The notes below the pieces were generated by a model. The model saw only the letters and a program-made list of their open reading frames with translations, was not told where the DNA came from and did no database searches. Below, piece after piece: positions 10,976 to 21,390 of a stretch of DNA of 64,000 nt. Each line of letters starts with the position of its first letter. Position 1 is the stretch's first letter. The translations under genes and the position numbers were made by a program. The stretch lies in the NCBI GenBank assembly GCA_951804985.1, contig OX638131.1, positions 58,930,351 to 58,994,350 of the forward strand, read 5' to 3'. The stretch comes from Dryomyza anilis (taxonomy: Eukaryota > Arthropoda > Insecta > Diptera > Dryomyzidae).

Positions 10976-11940
10976 GATAGAAAAGATTTGTTTGAATATG
11001 CTTGAATGTAATTATAACGTACTTCGAAATCACCATATAAATATTGGGAGTAATATCTAATTACATTATAATTGAATTGTATTATTATTTTGTTCAGATG
11101 AAATATTATTATACTATATTTAAACATAAATTGCTTTAATCGCGGGTTTACATGAATTTAATATATTAATGTTTCTGTAGAAATATACATTTTTCATCAG
11201 ATATTAATATATGTATGTTTGATATTACCGCTATTTAACACACCCAACGTCAATAAAAGATTCTTTGAATTATATGTATTTGGTTATTCGTGATTGTTAC
11301 TGGGTGACAACGAATTTAAAAATAATAGCATTATTTTGATTATATGTATGTTTGGCATTACAATATCACAATTAAATAACAGCACATTAATACTTTTCAT
11401 ATAGTTCAAAAGTTCTTTTTGGTGGAAAAATTTGTTTAAGTACCGCCAATTACTGTTAATACTAGATAGTGGCTGTTTGTTAAATTTCCAATTCATCCGT
11501 AAAGTACTGAACTCAAAATAGGAACAATAGATGGAAATAAAATTATTAGGTATAAATAAAATATGTGTAATAAAAATAAAATAAAAGTTTAAGTTTATAA
11601 TTATATAATATAAATAAAAAAAAATGTAATTTAAAAATAGGAAAAAAACGAATATTGTGTAAAGAAGATATTAGCCCTAAATTTACTATTTTTACATTAA
11701 AATTAAATGTAAACATAAATATGTTTACATGTAAATAAAATGTTTTTCACATTCAAACATATGTATGTTTGCAAGAACGCCGAAATTATCCATTCTGAAC
11801 ATAAATATGTTTTAACGAAAACAAAAATATGTGGAATCGGGCAGTTCGGGCAGACAGCTTGTAATACAAACTCCGCCGCTCTCTTTTTAAAATATGTCGA
11901 AAAAATGTTTCTAAACTGTCTCGACCCTGCCTAGAATTTT
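10976..11940. repeat. Dispersed repeat family R1, copy 1
   Basis: The sequence from ACACGGATAGAAAAGATTTG through TTTGTTCAGATGAAATATT matches, inverted, the stretch ending at 46035. Two divergent copies therefore lie 35 kb apart. The end ACACGGA(G/T)AGAAAAG is a plausible terminus. Right boundary unclear; no coding capacity recognised. Confidence 0.5.
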
Positions 11941-12289
11941 TGTCTTGGGACATTTTGATATAGATCTCAAAATATTTAAAACCCGAATTGTGTATTCTTC
12001 AGAATCTTTGTCAAAATACAATGGCACATTTTCGTAGACAATTTAAAGTCAGCTTTAAAATAAAAGTTACCCGCTATTTTTGACAATTTTAACAAAGATT
12101 AAAATCTCAAAGTTTTTTTTAAGTCGCAAAATTTAAAAAAGGCGAATATTTAAAAACGTAATTTACAGAATATTAGTAATCTGGAGATAGTTAGTAATTT
12201 TTACACAAAGGCGCAATGTAGAAAAGCTCAAAAAGGCGTAAACTATTCAAATAACAATCAAAATTAAAACAGCGCATAACTTACAGAAT
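11941..12289. other. No gene seen
   Basis: AT-rich lead-in to the satellite; scattered GCG words suggest very degenerate satellite units from about 12150. Confidence 0.4.
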
Positions 12290-13215
12290 TTTATCGTCTT
12301 TACAATATTTATTTTTTTGAAAATTTGGCGTCTTTTTCTATATTTTGCGATCTTTTTAAAAGCCGCAAACATTCTGCATTTTAGGCGCTTTTTCCATTTT
12401 ATGTTTATTTTTTTGAAAATTTAGCGCGTTTCTCTGTAGTTTCCGGTCTTTTAAAAAGGTCTAAAAATTATGAATATTAGGCGCATTTGCAATTTTATGC
12501 TTTTTTGAACATTTTGCGCCTTTTTCTATATTTTGCGCCCTTCTGTAGAGGCGCACAAATTTTGTAAATTAGGCGCATTTGCAATTTAATGCTTTTTTGA
12601 ACATTTTGCGCCTTTCTCTATATTTTGCGCCCTTCTATAGAGGCGCAAAAATTTTGTAAATTAGGCGCATTTTCAATTTTATGCTTTTTTGAACATTTTA
12701 CGCTTTTTTCTATATTTTGCGCCCTTCTATAGAGGCGCAAAAATTTTGTAAATTAGGCGCATTTGCAATTTTATGATTTTTTAAAAATTTTGCGCCTTTC
12801 TCTACATTTTGCGACCTTCTATAGAGGCGCAAAAGTTTTGTAAATTAGGCGCATTTGCAATTTTATGCTTTTTTGAACATTTTGCGCCTTACTCTATATT
12901 TTGCACCCTTCTGTAGAGGCGCAAAAATTTTGTAAATTAGGCGAATTTGCAATTTTATGATTTTTTGAACATTTTGCGCCTTTTTCTATATTTTGCGCCC
13001 TTCTGTAGAGGCGCAAAAATTTTGTAAATTAGACGCATTTGCAATTTTAAGCTTTTTTGAATATTTCTCGCCTTTTTCTATATTTTGCGCCCTTCCTTAG
13101 AGGTGGAAAATTTGCAATTTTATGATTTTTTGCAAATTTTGCGCCTTTCTCTATAGTTTCCGATCTTTTTAAAAAGCGCAAAATTTTGAATATTAGGCGA
13201 ATTTTTTTCATGTTG
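12290..13215. repeat. 92-bp satellite array
   Basis: About ten tandem units. The mark GCGCATTTGC recurs at 12481, 12573, 12665, 12757, 12849, 12941 (GCGAATTTGC) and 13033 (ACGCATTTGC), which is a spacing of exactly 92 bp six times. Each unit contains TTTTGCGCC and GGCGCAAAA about 10 bp apart, a 9-bp hairpin stem (for example 12991-13018). Units at both edges are strongly diverged, while the central ones are nearly identical, as expected from unequal exchange. Confidence 0.9.
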
Positions 13216-14212
13216 CGTTTTTTTTTAAATTTGTTTGAAAAATTCGAAAGTGTGCCTTTTTTGGTGGGGCGATTAATTATTTATTATTCAATTTATAATG
13301 TTAATTATTAATAGCAAAAATTTTTAACTAAATATGGATTATCTGTTTGATTCAACATGATGTATTGTTAATGTAACAATTGTATAATGTTAGATTTACG
13401 TTGGATAACTTGTTAGAATAACTCGATGTCTTGTCAAATTAAAACAATAAAATGTATGTACTGTTAATTTAATAGTATCACGAAAACTAATTTTAATATA
13501 CAAAAAAACTCGATATTTTTTATTTTGTAGACTACTTTTGGATGATTTTCTAGAATTTCGGATCTAATTATAATAAAAAAAATGACATAATGAGCATTGC
13601 ACAAACTTACATGATAAACTTTGTTTTCTATATTTACTAGATTTTAAAATATGCGTTATTTATTGTTTCCGTTTGGTTTTATTTTTCGTTTTGTTGAGGA
13701 GTGTTATTGTATATTGCATAATCGACTCTAACTAAGAGTTCTTAATATCTAAGAAACAATTATTGGGTGTAGCGGATACGAATTGATTAGCGGGATTTTT
13801 TTATTAACGGAAATTAATTCATGAATTTAAAATTAGTTTGTGTATTAATAAGTCGATGTTAAAAAATTTTAGCAACAGTTTTAGTAACTACATTATATTA
13901 GAGCACTTTTCCCAAAATTTTGTGAATTTACTCCCTAAACTTTGGGAGATATTCAACTTTTCCCATGAAACCAACTTACGTTTTTCAGATCGCCAAAAAC
14001 AGAAAATCCAAGTGCGCGACCTCTAAACATAAATCGATTTGGAAAAAAGGTACGTGTGTGTCCTTTTCAACTTTTCTGATGGAATGGTGAGCGATCTCGT
14101 GGGAAAATAAAAATTCGATCCAATTTTGAATCACCCTAATGGAGAACGTAATTATAAGACTTCTATATTTTTATATAATAGATTTGTTTTTGCGAAATTA
14201 GTATCGATAAAA
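13216..14212. other. No gene seen
   Basis: AT-rich sequence. The 62-codon frame at 13838 has no recognisable motif. Confidence 0.5.
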
Positions 14213-15475
14213 AAAAATGAAATGGTATTCGCTTAAATGCAGAGCTCTCGATTTCATACGAGTATTTTCGCGCTCGAAAGCCCGGGTAATACCCGGGTAG
14301 TTCAAATACTCGAAAAACCCGGGTACTAAATGTTCGAGCTACCCGGGTAGTTCGCAAAACCCGGGTAGTTGGTTCGTTCGTTTGTTCGAGCTATTCGAGT
14401 AGCTCGTTTGTTCGAGTAGCTCGATGGCTCGTTCGTTGTTCGAGTAGCTCGATCGTTGTTCGAGCTTTGAGTAGCTTGTTCGTTCGTTTGTTCGATTGAC
14501 GATTGTTCATTTGATCGCTTGTTAATTTGTCTGTCCGTTCGTTTGCTTGATGTGGGAGTTGGTCGGAGGTGGTTGGAAAAATGTAGGTGGACAAAAGTGG
14601 GTGGGTGGGCAAAAGTGGGCGGAAAGTGATAAAAATTCGATTTCCCTTGATGTCTGCTACCGATTTCTGCAATAAAATTTTTTTCGGTCTTTTTATCACT
14701 TTCCGCCCACTTTTGCCCACCCACCCACTTTTGTCCACCTACATTTTTCCAACCACCTCCGACCAACTCCCACATCAAGCAAACGAACGGACAGACAAAT
14801 TAACAAGCGATCAAATGAACAATCGTCAATCGAACAAACGAACGAACAAGCTACTCGAAGCTCGAACAACGATCGAGCTACTCGAACAACGAACGAGCAA
14901 TCGAGCTACTCGAATAGCTCGAACAAACGAACGAACAAAATACCCGGGTAGCTCGAACATTTAATACCCGGGTTTTTCGAGTATTTGAACAACCCGGGTA
15001 TTACCCGGGTAGCTCGAAAAACCCGGGTAGCCCGGGTACCCGGGCACCCGGGTAATCGAGAGCTCTGCTTAAATGTGAATAAGTCTGGTATTTGTTTAAA
15101 TGCAAATAAAGTGGTATTCGCTTAAATGTGAATAAGTCTAGTATTTGCTTAAATATGGTATTCGCTTAAATGTGAATAAGACTGGTATTTGATTAAATTG
15201 AAATAAAGTGGTATCCGCTTAAATGTGAATTAAATTAGCATTCGCTTAAATGTGAAAAAAATAGTATTCGCTTAAATGTGAATAAATCTGGTATTTGCTT
15301 AAATGCAAATAAAGTGGTATTCGCTTTAATGTGAATAAGTCTAGTATTTGCTTAAATGTAAATAATATGGTATTCGCTTAAATGTGAATAAGACTGGTAT
15401 TTGATTAAATTGAAATAAAGTGGTATCCGCTTAAATGTGAATTAAATTAGTATTCGCTTAAATGTGAATAAACTA
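14213..15475. repeat. GTATTCGCTTAAATGTGAATAA tandem array with higher-order period
   Basis: Degenerate units of about 28-36 bp built on TATTCGCTTAAATGTGAATA run through 15068-15475, with one unit left of the foldback (14213-14239). Blocks are also duplicated at 203-212 bp spacing (for example 15087 with 15290, 15181 with 15393), so the array has a higher-order structure. The foldback landed inside it. Confidence 0.8.
14240..15067. mobile_element. Palindromic hAT-type foldback MITE
   Basis: An 828-bp near-perfect inverted repeat: arms of about 395 bp surround a loop of about 55 bp (14636-14690). The ends are CAGAGCTCTCGAT and its complement, and the flanks are a perfect 8-bp duplication CTTAAATG (14232-14239 and 15068-15075). 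CAGAG ends plus an 8-bp duplication fit hAT. The outer arms are packed with CCCGGGTA words, then TTCGAGTAGCTCG, then TCGTTCGTTTG words; the inner arms hold GTGGGCGGAAAGTG. Frames of 115-150 codons on both strands are by-products of the symmetry. Confidence 0.9.
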
Positions 15476-15499
15476 ACGAACCATTTATTTCAGACAAAA

Positions 15500-16172
15500 T
15501 AGGGCCAATCAGATTGAATCGGTTTCAATATGCCGACGGTGAAGACAGTGGTCAGTTATGGCAGAAATGGTTTCGGTCATTTAAATACATGTTGCTGGCA
15601 ATTAATATAAAAGTAAGAATACGGAAAAGATATTTAAGGCCTATGGCGGCCACTCGAAATAGTTGGAGTTTTTTAAGTTAAAATTAAGTTTGGTGAGCGT
15701 AAGAAAAATTTGGAATTCTACGTAATAAAGGGCAAAGGACGATTATTGATTGAACGAGATACCGCCGAGACACTTGGAATATTAATAATAAACTATGAAG
15801 TGAACAATGTTGATGAAATTGCTACTTCTGGAACGCCATTGAGTAAAATAAAAAATGTTGTCGTGGAAATTCCCATTAAAAGGTTTGTTAAGACAGTACA
15901 GAAGAGTACCAGTAAGTAGCACTTGAAGCTGCGGTTGATAACAAAATTGAAGAATTGTTTTCTCAAGATATTATTGAAAGAGTACATAAGCCTTCGAAAT
16001 GGATATCTCCAGTAGTTGAGAATGATGTCCGAATTTGTATTGCGTAGAGCGAATGAAGCAGTCGAACGAGAGAATCATCCACTTCCAACGATAGAAGACT
16101 TTTTGCCACATATTGGAAAAGTAATTTTTTTTTTCAAAGTTGGATGTAAAGAATGCTTTTCATCTGGTTGTA
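15500..16172 (+). pseudogene. Ty3/gypsy-like gag-protease-RT fragment, 5' part of a split pol
   Basis: Decayed LTR-retrotransposon coding sequence. At 15550-15600 a Gag-like block reads LWQKWFRSFKYMLLAINIK. At 15710-15919 a frame reads FYVIKGKGRLLIERDTAETL, the C-terminal part of the retropepsin and the linker to RT; the active-site DTG region is missing, so gag is joined to the protease by a deletion. After frameshifts, RRANEAVERENHPLPTIEDF (near 16040-16100) and a VKNAFHL block (near 16150) are the start of the reverse transcriptase. The homology stops at 16172 and resumes at 21391 with the next RT residues, so the gene was split by insertions. It is not functional. Confidence 0.85.
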
Positions 16173-16248
16173 TAAGTTGTATTTAGACGTTTAATTGACT
16201 TTAATTTGAATTTAATTTTTTTTTATTATAAAATTTTGGAAATCAATA
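16173..16248. other. Filler between pol fragment and DINE-1 piece
   Basis: AT-rich 76 bp that matches neither flank; it may be the rim of a lost insertion. Confidence 0.3.
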
Positions 16249-16650
16249 AAAACCAGTTGGGAAGGTTAGATCACATGGGAAATTTTAAAGTAGGTGTAAT
16301 TATGATAGTTAGGATTATCAAAATTATAGTCGGTCTAAGCCGACTATAATTACCCTACACATATGTGTGGTTACCATTCAAAGTGATATATAGGTCACCA
16401 GGGTATACGAATCCTGAAAATAACTACAAACATTCAATCGCTGAAGAATTTCCATTCATTTGATACCCATATTTACAAATGGGTTGGTGTACCGAATTTC
16501 GATTTTTTTTTGTGAAACACAAGTCTTTTCACCGGAAAACATTATTATCATGTATTTGATCATGATGTCAATATATATTTGACCACAAAAGTTTACCTAA
16601 GCACGTATACATAAAAATTGATCTTTTTATGTACATTTTATATGAGGTAT
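16249..16650 (+). mobile_element. DINE-1-like element, 5' part only
   Basis: This matches 7488-7890 closely, including GGTTAGATCACATGGG, the ATAGTCGG...CCGACTAT palindrome and GGTCACCAGGGTATACGA. The right half is replaced near 16650 by the interior of an hAT-like element. Confidence 0.75.
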
Positions 16651-16654
16651 TTGA

Positions 16655-16925
16655 GTGTTATATGAATTATTTAATTGATTTCGCCAAGAAAAAAATTCAA
16701 TCGTGACCACAAGTCAATGAAAAGTAACATTTTGACTTCACCTGAGATATGATCTGACTTGCACAGGAGAGCCGAGAAGCGAACCTTAAATAAAAGCAAG
16801 AAAAATACATCGGTAAATGATCTTAAACTTCATGAAAAGAAGAAGAATTATGTACAATTTCCATCCATAAAACCAAAGAAATTAAATTTCAACAATTTAG
16901 TGAATTGCAATATCTGCCTTTATAC
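16655..16925. mobile_element. hAT-like copy C, left interior fragment
   Basis: Words such as CACCTGAGATATGATCTGA, TTGTACAATTTCCAT and TTAAATTTCAACAATT match hAT copy A from about 2842 to 3035. The left terminus is missing. The right terminus of what is probably the same copy is at 21378. Confidence 0.6.
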
Positions 16926-17079
16926 TTGAAATGTTCGAACTTGCACTTTATTTCCGTATTAGTTACTAATTTTTTCTTGTATCACCATTGTTTTTTTGTT
17001 ACCTAATTATAAGTATATATTAATATATATGTCCGATATATCGGCCATTCCACGTCAAACCGGACGCTTTTCAACAAAA

Positions 17080-19851
17080 AACGAGTTGGGAAAGTTAGGT
17101 CACATGGGTAAGTTCGGTCACATGGGGCGGATTTTTATAGTCGGTCGGGCCCGACTATGGAATACCCTACACCTTTGGTGGGGATATTAATGTGGGATAT
17201 TTAATTGCATACCTTAATTTTAAAGTTTTTAATTATGCTGAACCTCCCCACCCTCAGAATATTATTCATAAATCAGAAATGTACGTCTTATATCCCCATA
17301 TATTAAAAAATTTATATAAAAGTATAAACTAAAAAAAAAATTGAAAAATATAATTGGGCGGACCACGCCTATATTTAAAATTTTGAAAGGCTAATATTTC
17401 ATAGATTTGATTTTAATAATTTACGGATCAAATTTCCACTATGAAAACCCGGGAAATAATGAAAAAAAAAGTGGGCAGATCACGCCCATTTTTGGACCAC
17501 ATATTTATAGGTGAATTATAGCAATACTTTTTAAATTTTATAACTATACCTTGAATACTTTTCGAGTTATTAGTTCCGAAAGAGTTATATAAAAGTGACT
17601 TGTATGGGAGGTGGGCGTGTCCGTTGACCGATTGGGCTCATTTTCAAACTCAGTTCCTACTTTTGGCCAAGGATTGAAACCTAAACGAATAAAGGTTTCG
17701 ATTTCGGTTTCGGTTTTTTCTGCGTTTCGGTTTCGGTTACGGTTTCGGTTTTAAGTTTTTATAACGAAACGGTTTCGGTATACCGGTTCCATGTTACGGT
17801 TTCGGTTTTGATTTCGGTTTTTGTATAAATTTTCTTTTTTCCATATTTTTCAAATAATTTAACATTGTTTATATGGTGCTAAGTTATGTTCAAATTATGA
17901 TATTGGGGTAAAGTGGGAAACGTAATTTAAACAATGTTTTTTGTTATTTTAGTTAAAATATAGTGTTATATTAATTATTTAATTAATTACGCCAAGAAAA
18001 AATTTTAATTTAAAATTTCGTAACCACAAACCAAGGAAAAGCAATTTTTTGACATAACCTGAGATATGATCTGAATTGCAAAGAAGAATAATTTTGTACA
18101 ATTTCCATTCATAAAAGCCAAAGAAATTAAATTTCAACAATTCAGTGAACTGCAATATATGTAAAATAGTGTTGATCATATGCAAGAGCAAGTCAAGAAA
18201 TGGTAATCTTGTTATTGTTCTTAAACGCTGAGTCTTGCTCTTGCATAGGTATATATGATCTTGTTCTTGCAATACCTTTTTTGCTCTTGCTTGCAAGAAT
18301 CTTGCAAAATTTTATTTTTTAAATTTTAAATAAAAGATCGAAGACAAATATCTTAAATTGCATATTACTTATGAAAACGAATAGATTTTGAACCCTAATT
18401 GTATTTAAGTTACTCATTTTCCATATTTTCAATTTCTTCAACAACAAATTATATTTTAACAAGAATTAATTAATAAAATATAATTATATAAATCAAGTGA
18501 TGTTGGCAAGACAATTCAAAATCTCAAGGCCATAATAAAATGAACATAATATGTTCAATGTATATTATACATTCATAATAAATATAAGGAATATTTCGTA
18601 TAGGCATATTTCTATTTTCGTCAGAGATTAAAAAAAATCCGAATGCTGCACGCACCGTATGTAAAGAGAACACAAATAATATCTGGCAGGGTAACATTTT
18701 TTTGCGAACACCAACTCAAACGCAAACGCTACAAATTTAACACTAACAGAAAGAAGAGAATACAACAATAACGAATTACGATTTATACACACTTTCACAA
18801 CGACAACTCTTTGTTGCAATCCGGTATCATCACAAGGCAACAAACAGACGCATGACAACAGACAGACGCATAACAACGGACAGACGCATGACAGCAGACA
18901 GTCGCATGACACCACACTTCATGTATGTATCTAGTACAGCTATCTAGTTGGCAACAACGAGTTTTTTTTGTGGTACAAAAAATTTCCCGCCAAAAATTCT
19001 ATCAAAATCGTGGATGCTGCTTGCACTTTCAAACTAATCAACGGATTTGTGAAAAAAAAAGAAAAACACAATAAGCAAAATATAAGCTAAATGAGGTACA
19101 CTGTGAAAATGCTCATATATTTTTTTTTTGTTTTATAAGTTGCATGAAATAATGCACATAGAACTTGACTTAAGTAAACTTCATGATTTTACAAAACAAA
19201 AATAATAATGTGCATAAGTGCATATGCACAATCGAGATACGAACTAGCGTAGCGAAGAAAAGCGAAAAAAAAAAACATTGTTTTGTCTATTTATCTTATT
19301 GAAGCGACTTTTGAAGCACTTTTGAAGCTATTTACCGCTACAAAGGTGCTTCACAGACCTTATTTTTAAGATGCTTATATTCTTTAGCCTTAAAAAAAAT
19401 TTTGGGAACTCAAAATTTTAATAAATGACATTTTACTTAAGATCTTCTATTAAAATAAAATATGTTTTTCTGTTTCTATTTATAGGTACTTTTTTAAAAA
19501 CCGTTTTAAACCGGTATAAAACCGAAACCGTTTATATCGGATTTGGATATCGGTTTATTTCTGATTTTCGTATAACGGTTTCGGTTACGGTTTCGGTTTT
19601 AAAAATGAAACGGTTTTAAATGGATATCGGTTTCGGTTTCGGTTACGGTTTCAATCCTTGCTTTTGGCTAAAATATATTCAGACGAAATTTCATTCATTT
19701 CATTCTGATCAGTATTTCTCAAGTTATTCTGTATTCGGACAGCAAGACAGCAAGACGGACAGACAGACAGACAGACGGACACGCCTCCTAAGGGGCGTTA
19801 CAATATATGCACAAAGTTAATATACCCTGTACCTCATAGGTGTAGGGTATA
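17080..19851 (+). mobile_element. DINE-1-like element, interrupted by hAT copy B
   Basis: It begins with AGTTGGGAAAGTTAGGTCAC, has TAGTCGGTCGGGCCCGACTA and ACCCTACACC, and ends after GACAGACAGACAGACAGACG (about 19756-19775) with GGTGTAGGGTATAA. The internal break at 17668-19660 is exactly filled by hAT copy B; joining the two sides leaves one CTTTTGGC. Without the insertion it is about 780 bp, similar to the copy at 7488. Confidence 0.75.
17668..19660. mobile_element. Non-autonomous hAT-like element, copy B
   Basis: A 1993-bp element with termini CAAGGATTGAAACC (17668-17681) and GGTTTCAATCCTTG (19647-19660) and a perfect 8-bp duplication CTTTTGGC (17660-17667 and 19661-19668). It has the same CGGTTT subterminal arrays as copy A and keeps about 260 bp (around 18975-19240) that copy A has lost. 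No intact transposase frame was recognised. It sits inside a DINE-1-like element. Confidence 0.88.
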
Positions 19852-21005
19852 ATGACTTTATGAGCTCCGATCTTTTTGAAATTTTACAGACATGTTCTGT
19901 ATTTGAAACGTATTTTTTTTTATTAAAAAAAATGATTTTTTTTCTGGCAGTTCTACGTGAACTTTATGTTTAATATTAAACTTATCTTATTTGAAAGGTA
20001 ATGAATAACTCTTTCTAGTGGTTTACTCTTTTTTAAATTCTCTAATACAAACATAATAAGAAAGATGGTCCGAAAGTTTAAACCCGATTTTGGTGGTCAG
20101 CACATAATTTTTTTTTTTTTTTTTTACACCTTCACAAAACTGCATAAATAATCCACCAACACTAAAAAATTTAGAGTGGGACTTCAACGCTTACTATTTT
20201 AAAACTTTTTTTTTTCCAAAAAATTATTTTTTTCTCACATTTGAACGGTATTAGTATATTAAAATTGCTTTATTTAGTGAAAATATTATTACGTTAAAAA
20301 AAATTATCAGAAAAAATAATTTTTTAGAAAAAAAAAAAGTTTTAAAATAGTAACCGTTGAGGTCCCACTCTAAATTTTTCAGTGTTGGTGCATTATTTAT
20401 GCAGTTTTGTGATAGTGTAAAAAAAATAAAAATTATGTGCTGACCACCAAAATAGGGTTTAAAGCTTTCGGACCATCATTTCTAATTATGTTTGTATTAG
20501 AGATTAAACCAATAGAAAGAGCTATTTATTACCTTTCAATTGAGACCAAATTGTTTAATATTGAACATATAGTTTACGTTCTACAGTAGTTTAACTAAAT
20601 GCAAAATGTTAAATATCGACGAAATTTTTCAATTTATTAAGGGGTAGAACTGCCAGAATTTTTTTTTTTTTATAAATCATGAAACACGTGTAAAATATTT
20701 TTCGACATAGAACATGAGTGCAAAATTTCAACAATCTCAAAAATAGTAAATCTCAAAAGTGCCCGGAATGGCCGATATGTCAGAAATTTAGGTGTTTAGA
20801 AAAAATCATTCAAAAATCAATCAAACTCAGACTTATAAATGGTATTCTATTGAATAGATCCTTTAAAAGAATTCAAATGAATTTTTCAAAACTTGTCCCG
20901 CTTTATTTTACTAATACAATAAATAAAAAACAATATCATTCAAAATTTAATCATTTTTTAACAAAAAAAAATTGTGCTTGGAGTTGCTGGTGTTTTGTTG
21001 TTAAT

Positions 21006-21378
21006 TCGATTTACCGCTACACAAATTAATGAAAAAAACAAATTTTAGACCAAACACTGTTATTTGGAAACAATGTTTCTCAAAAACATTTATTTTGAGA
21101 ACTCAAAATTTTATTAAATGACATTTAAACATGCCTTGTACTTAATATTTTCTATATAAAATAAAATATATTTTCCTGTTGCTATTTATGCTTTTTTAAA
21201 AACCGTTTTAAACCAGTATAAAATCGAAACTGTTTATTTCGGTTTTGGATATCGGTTTATATATGATTTTCGTATAACGGTTTCGGTTTTAAAAATGAAA
21301 CGGTTTTAAACGGATATCGGTTTCGGTTTTAAAAATGAAACGGTTTTAAACGGATATCGGTTACGATTTCAATCCTTG
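21006..21378. mobile_element. hAT-like copy C, right end
   Basis: TTTACCGCTACA, AACTCAAAATTTTATTAAATG and the CGGTTT/GGATATCGG array match the right ends of copies A and B and finish in TTTCAATCCTTG at 21378. The interior up to the foldback (20782-21005) is not shared with A or B and holds no recognisable gene; the 103-codon frame at 20718 crosses element borders. Confidence 0.7.
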
Positions 21379-21390
21379 GTTTTTATTATA

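Larger units (their letters stand above)
17031..20781. mobile_element. Foldback element interrupted by a DINE-1-like insertion
   Basis: The left end GTCCGATATATCGGCCATTCC region (17031-17051) pairs with GGAATGGCCGATATGTC (20765-20781). The left arm is cut at 17080 and resumes at 19852. From there to about 20230 it mirrors 20300-20700: CTGGCAGTTCTAC with GTAGAACTGCCAG, CACATAATTTTT with AAAAATTATGTG, and TTAGAGTGGGAC with GTCCCACTCTAA. The centre is near 20270. Without its insertion the element is about 0.98 kb. No target duplication or transposase was seen. Confidence 0.75.

Noticed and set aside
12290..13215. CRISPR array
   Set aside because: Units are fully repeated without unique spacers, and the context is eukaryotic; it is a satellite.
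14326..14964. Frames of 115-150 codons on both strands in the palindrome
   Set aside because: They mirror each other because the DNA is an inverted repeat; residues are low-complexity (NERTNEQ-like) and no domain is present.
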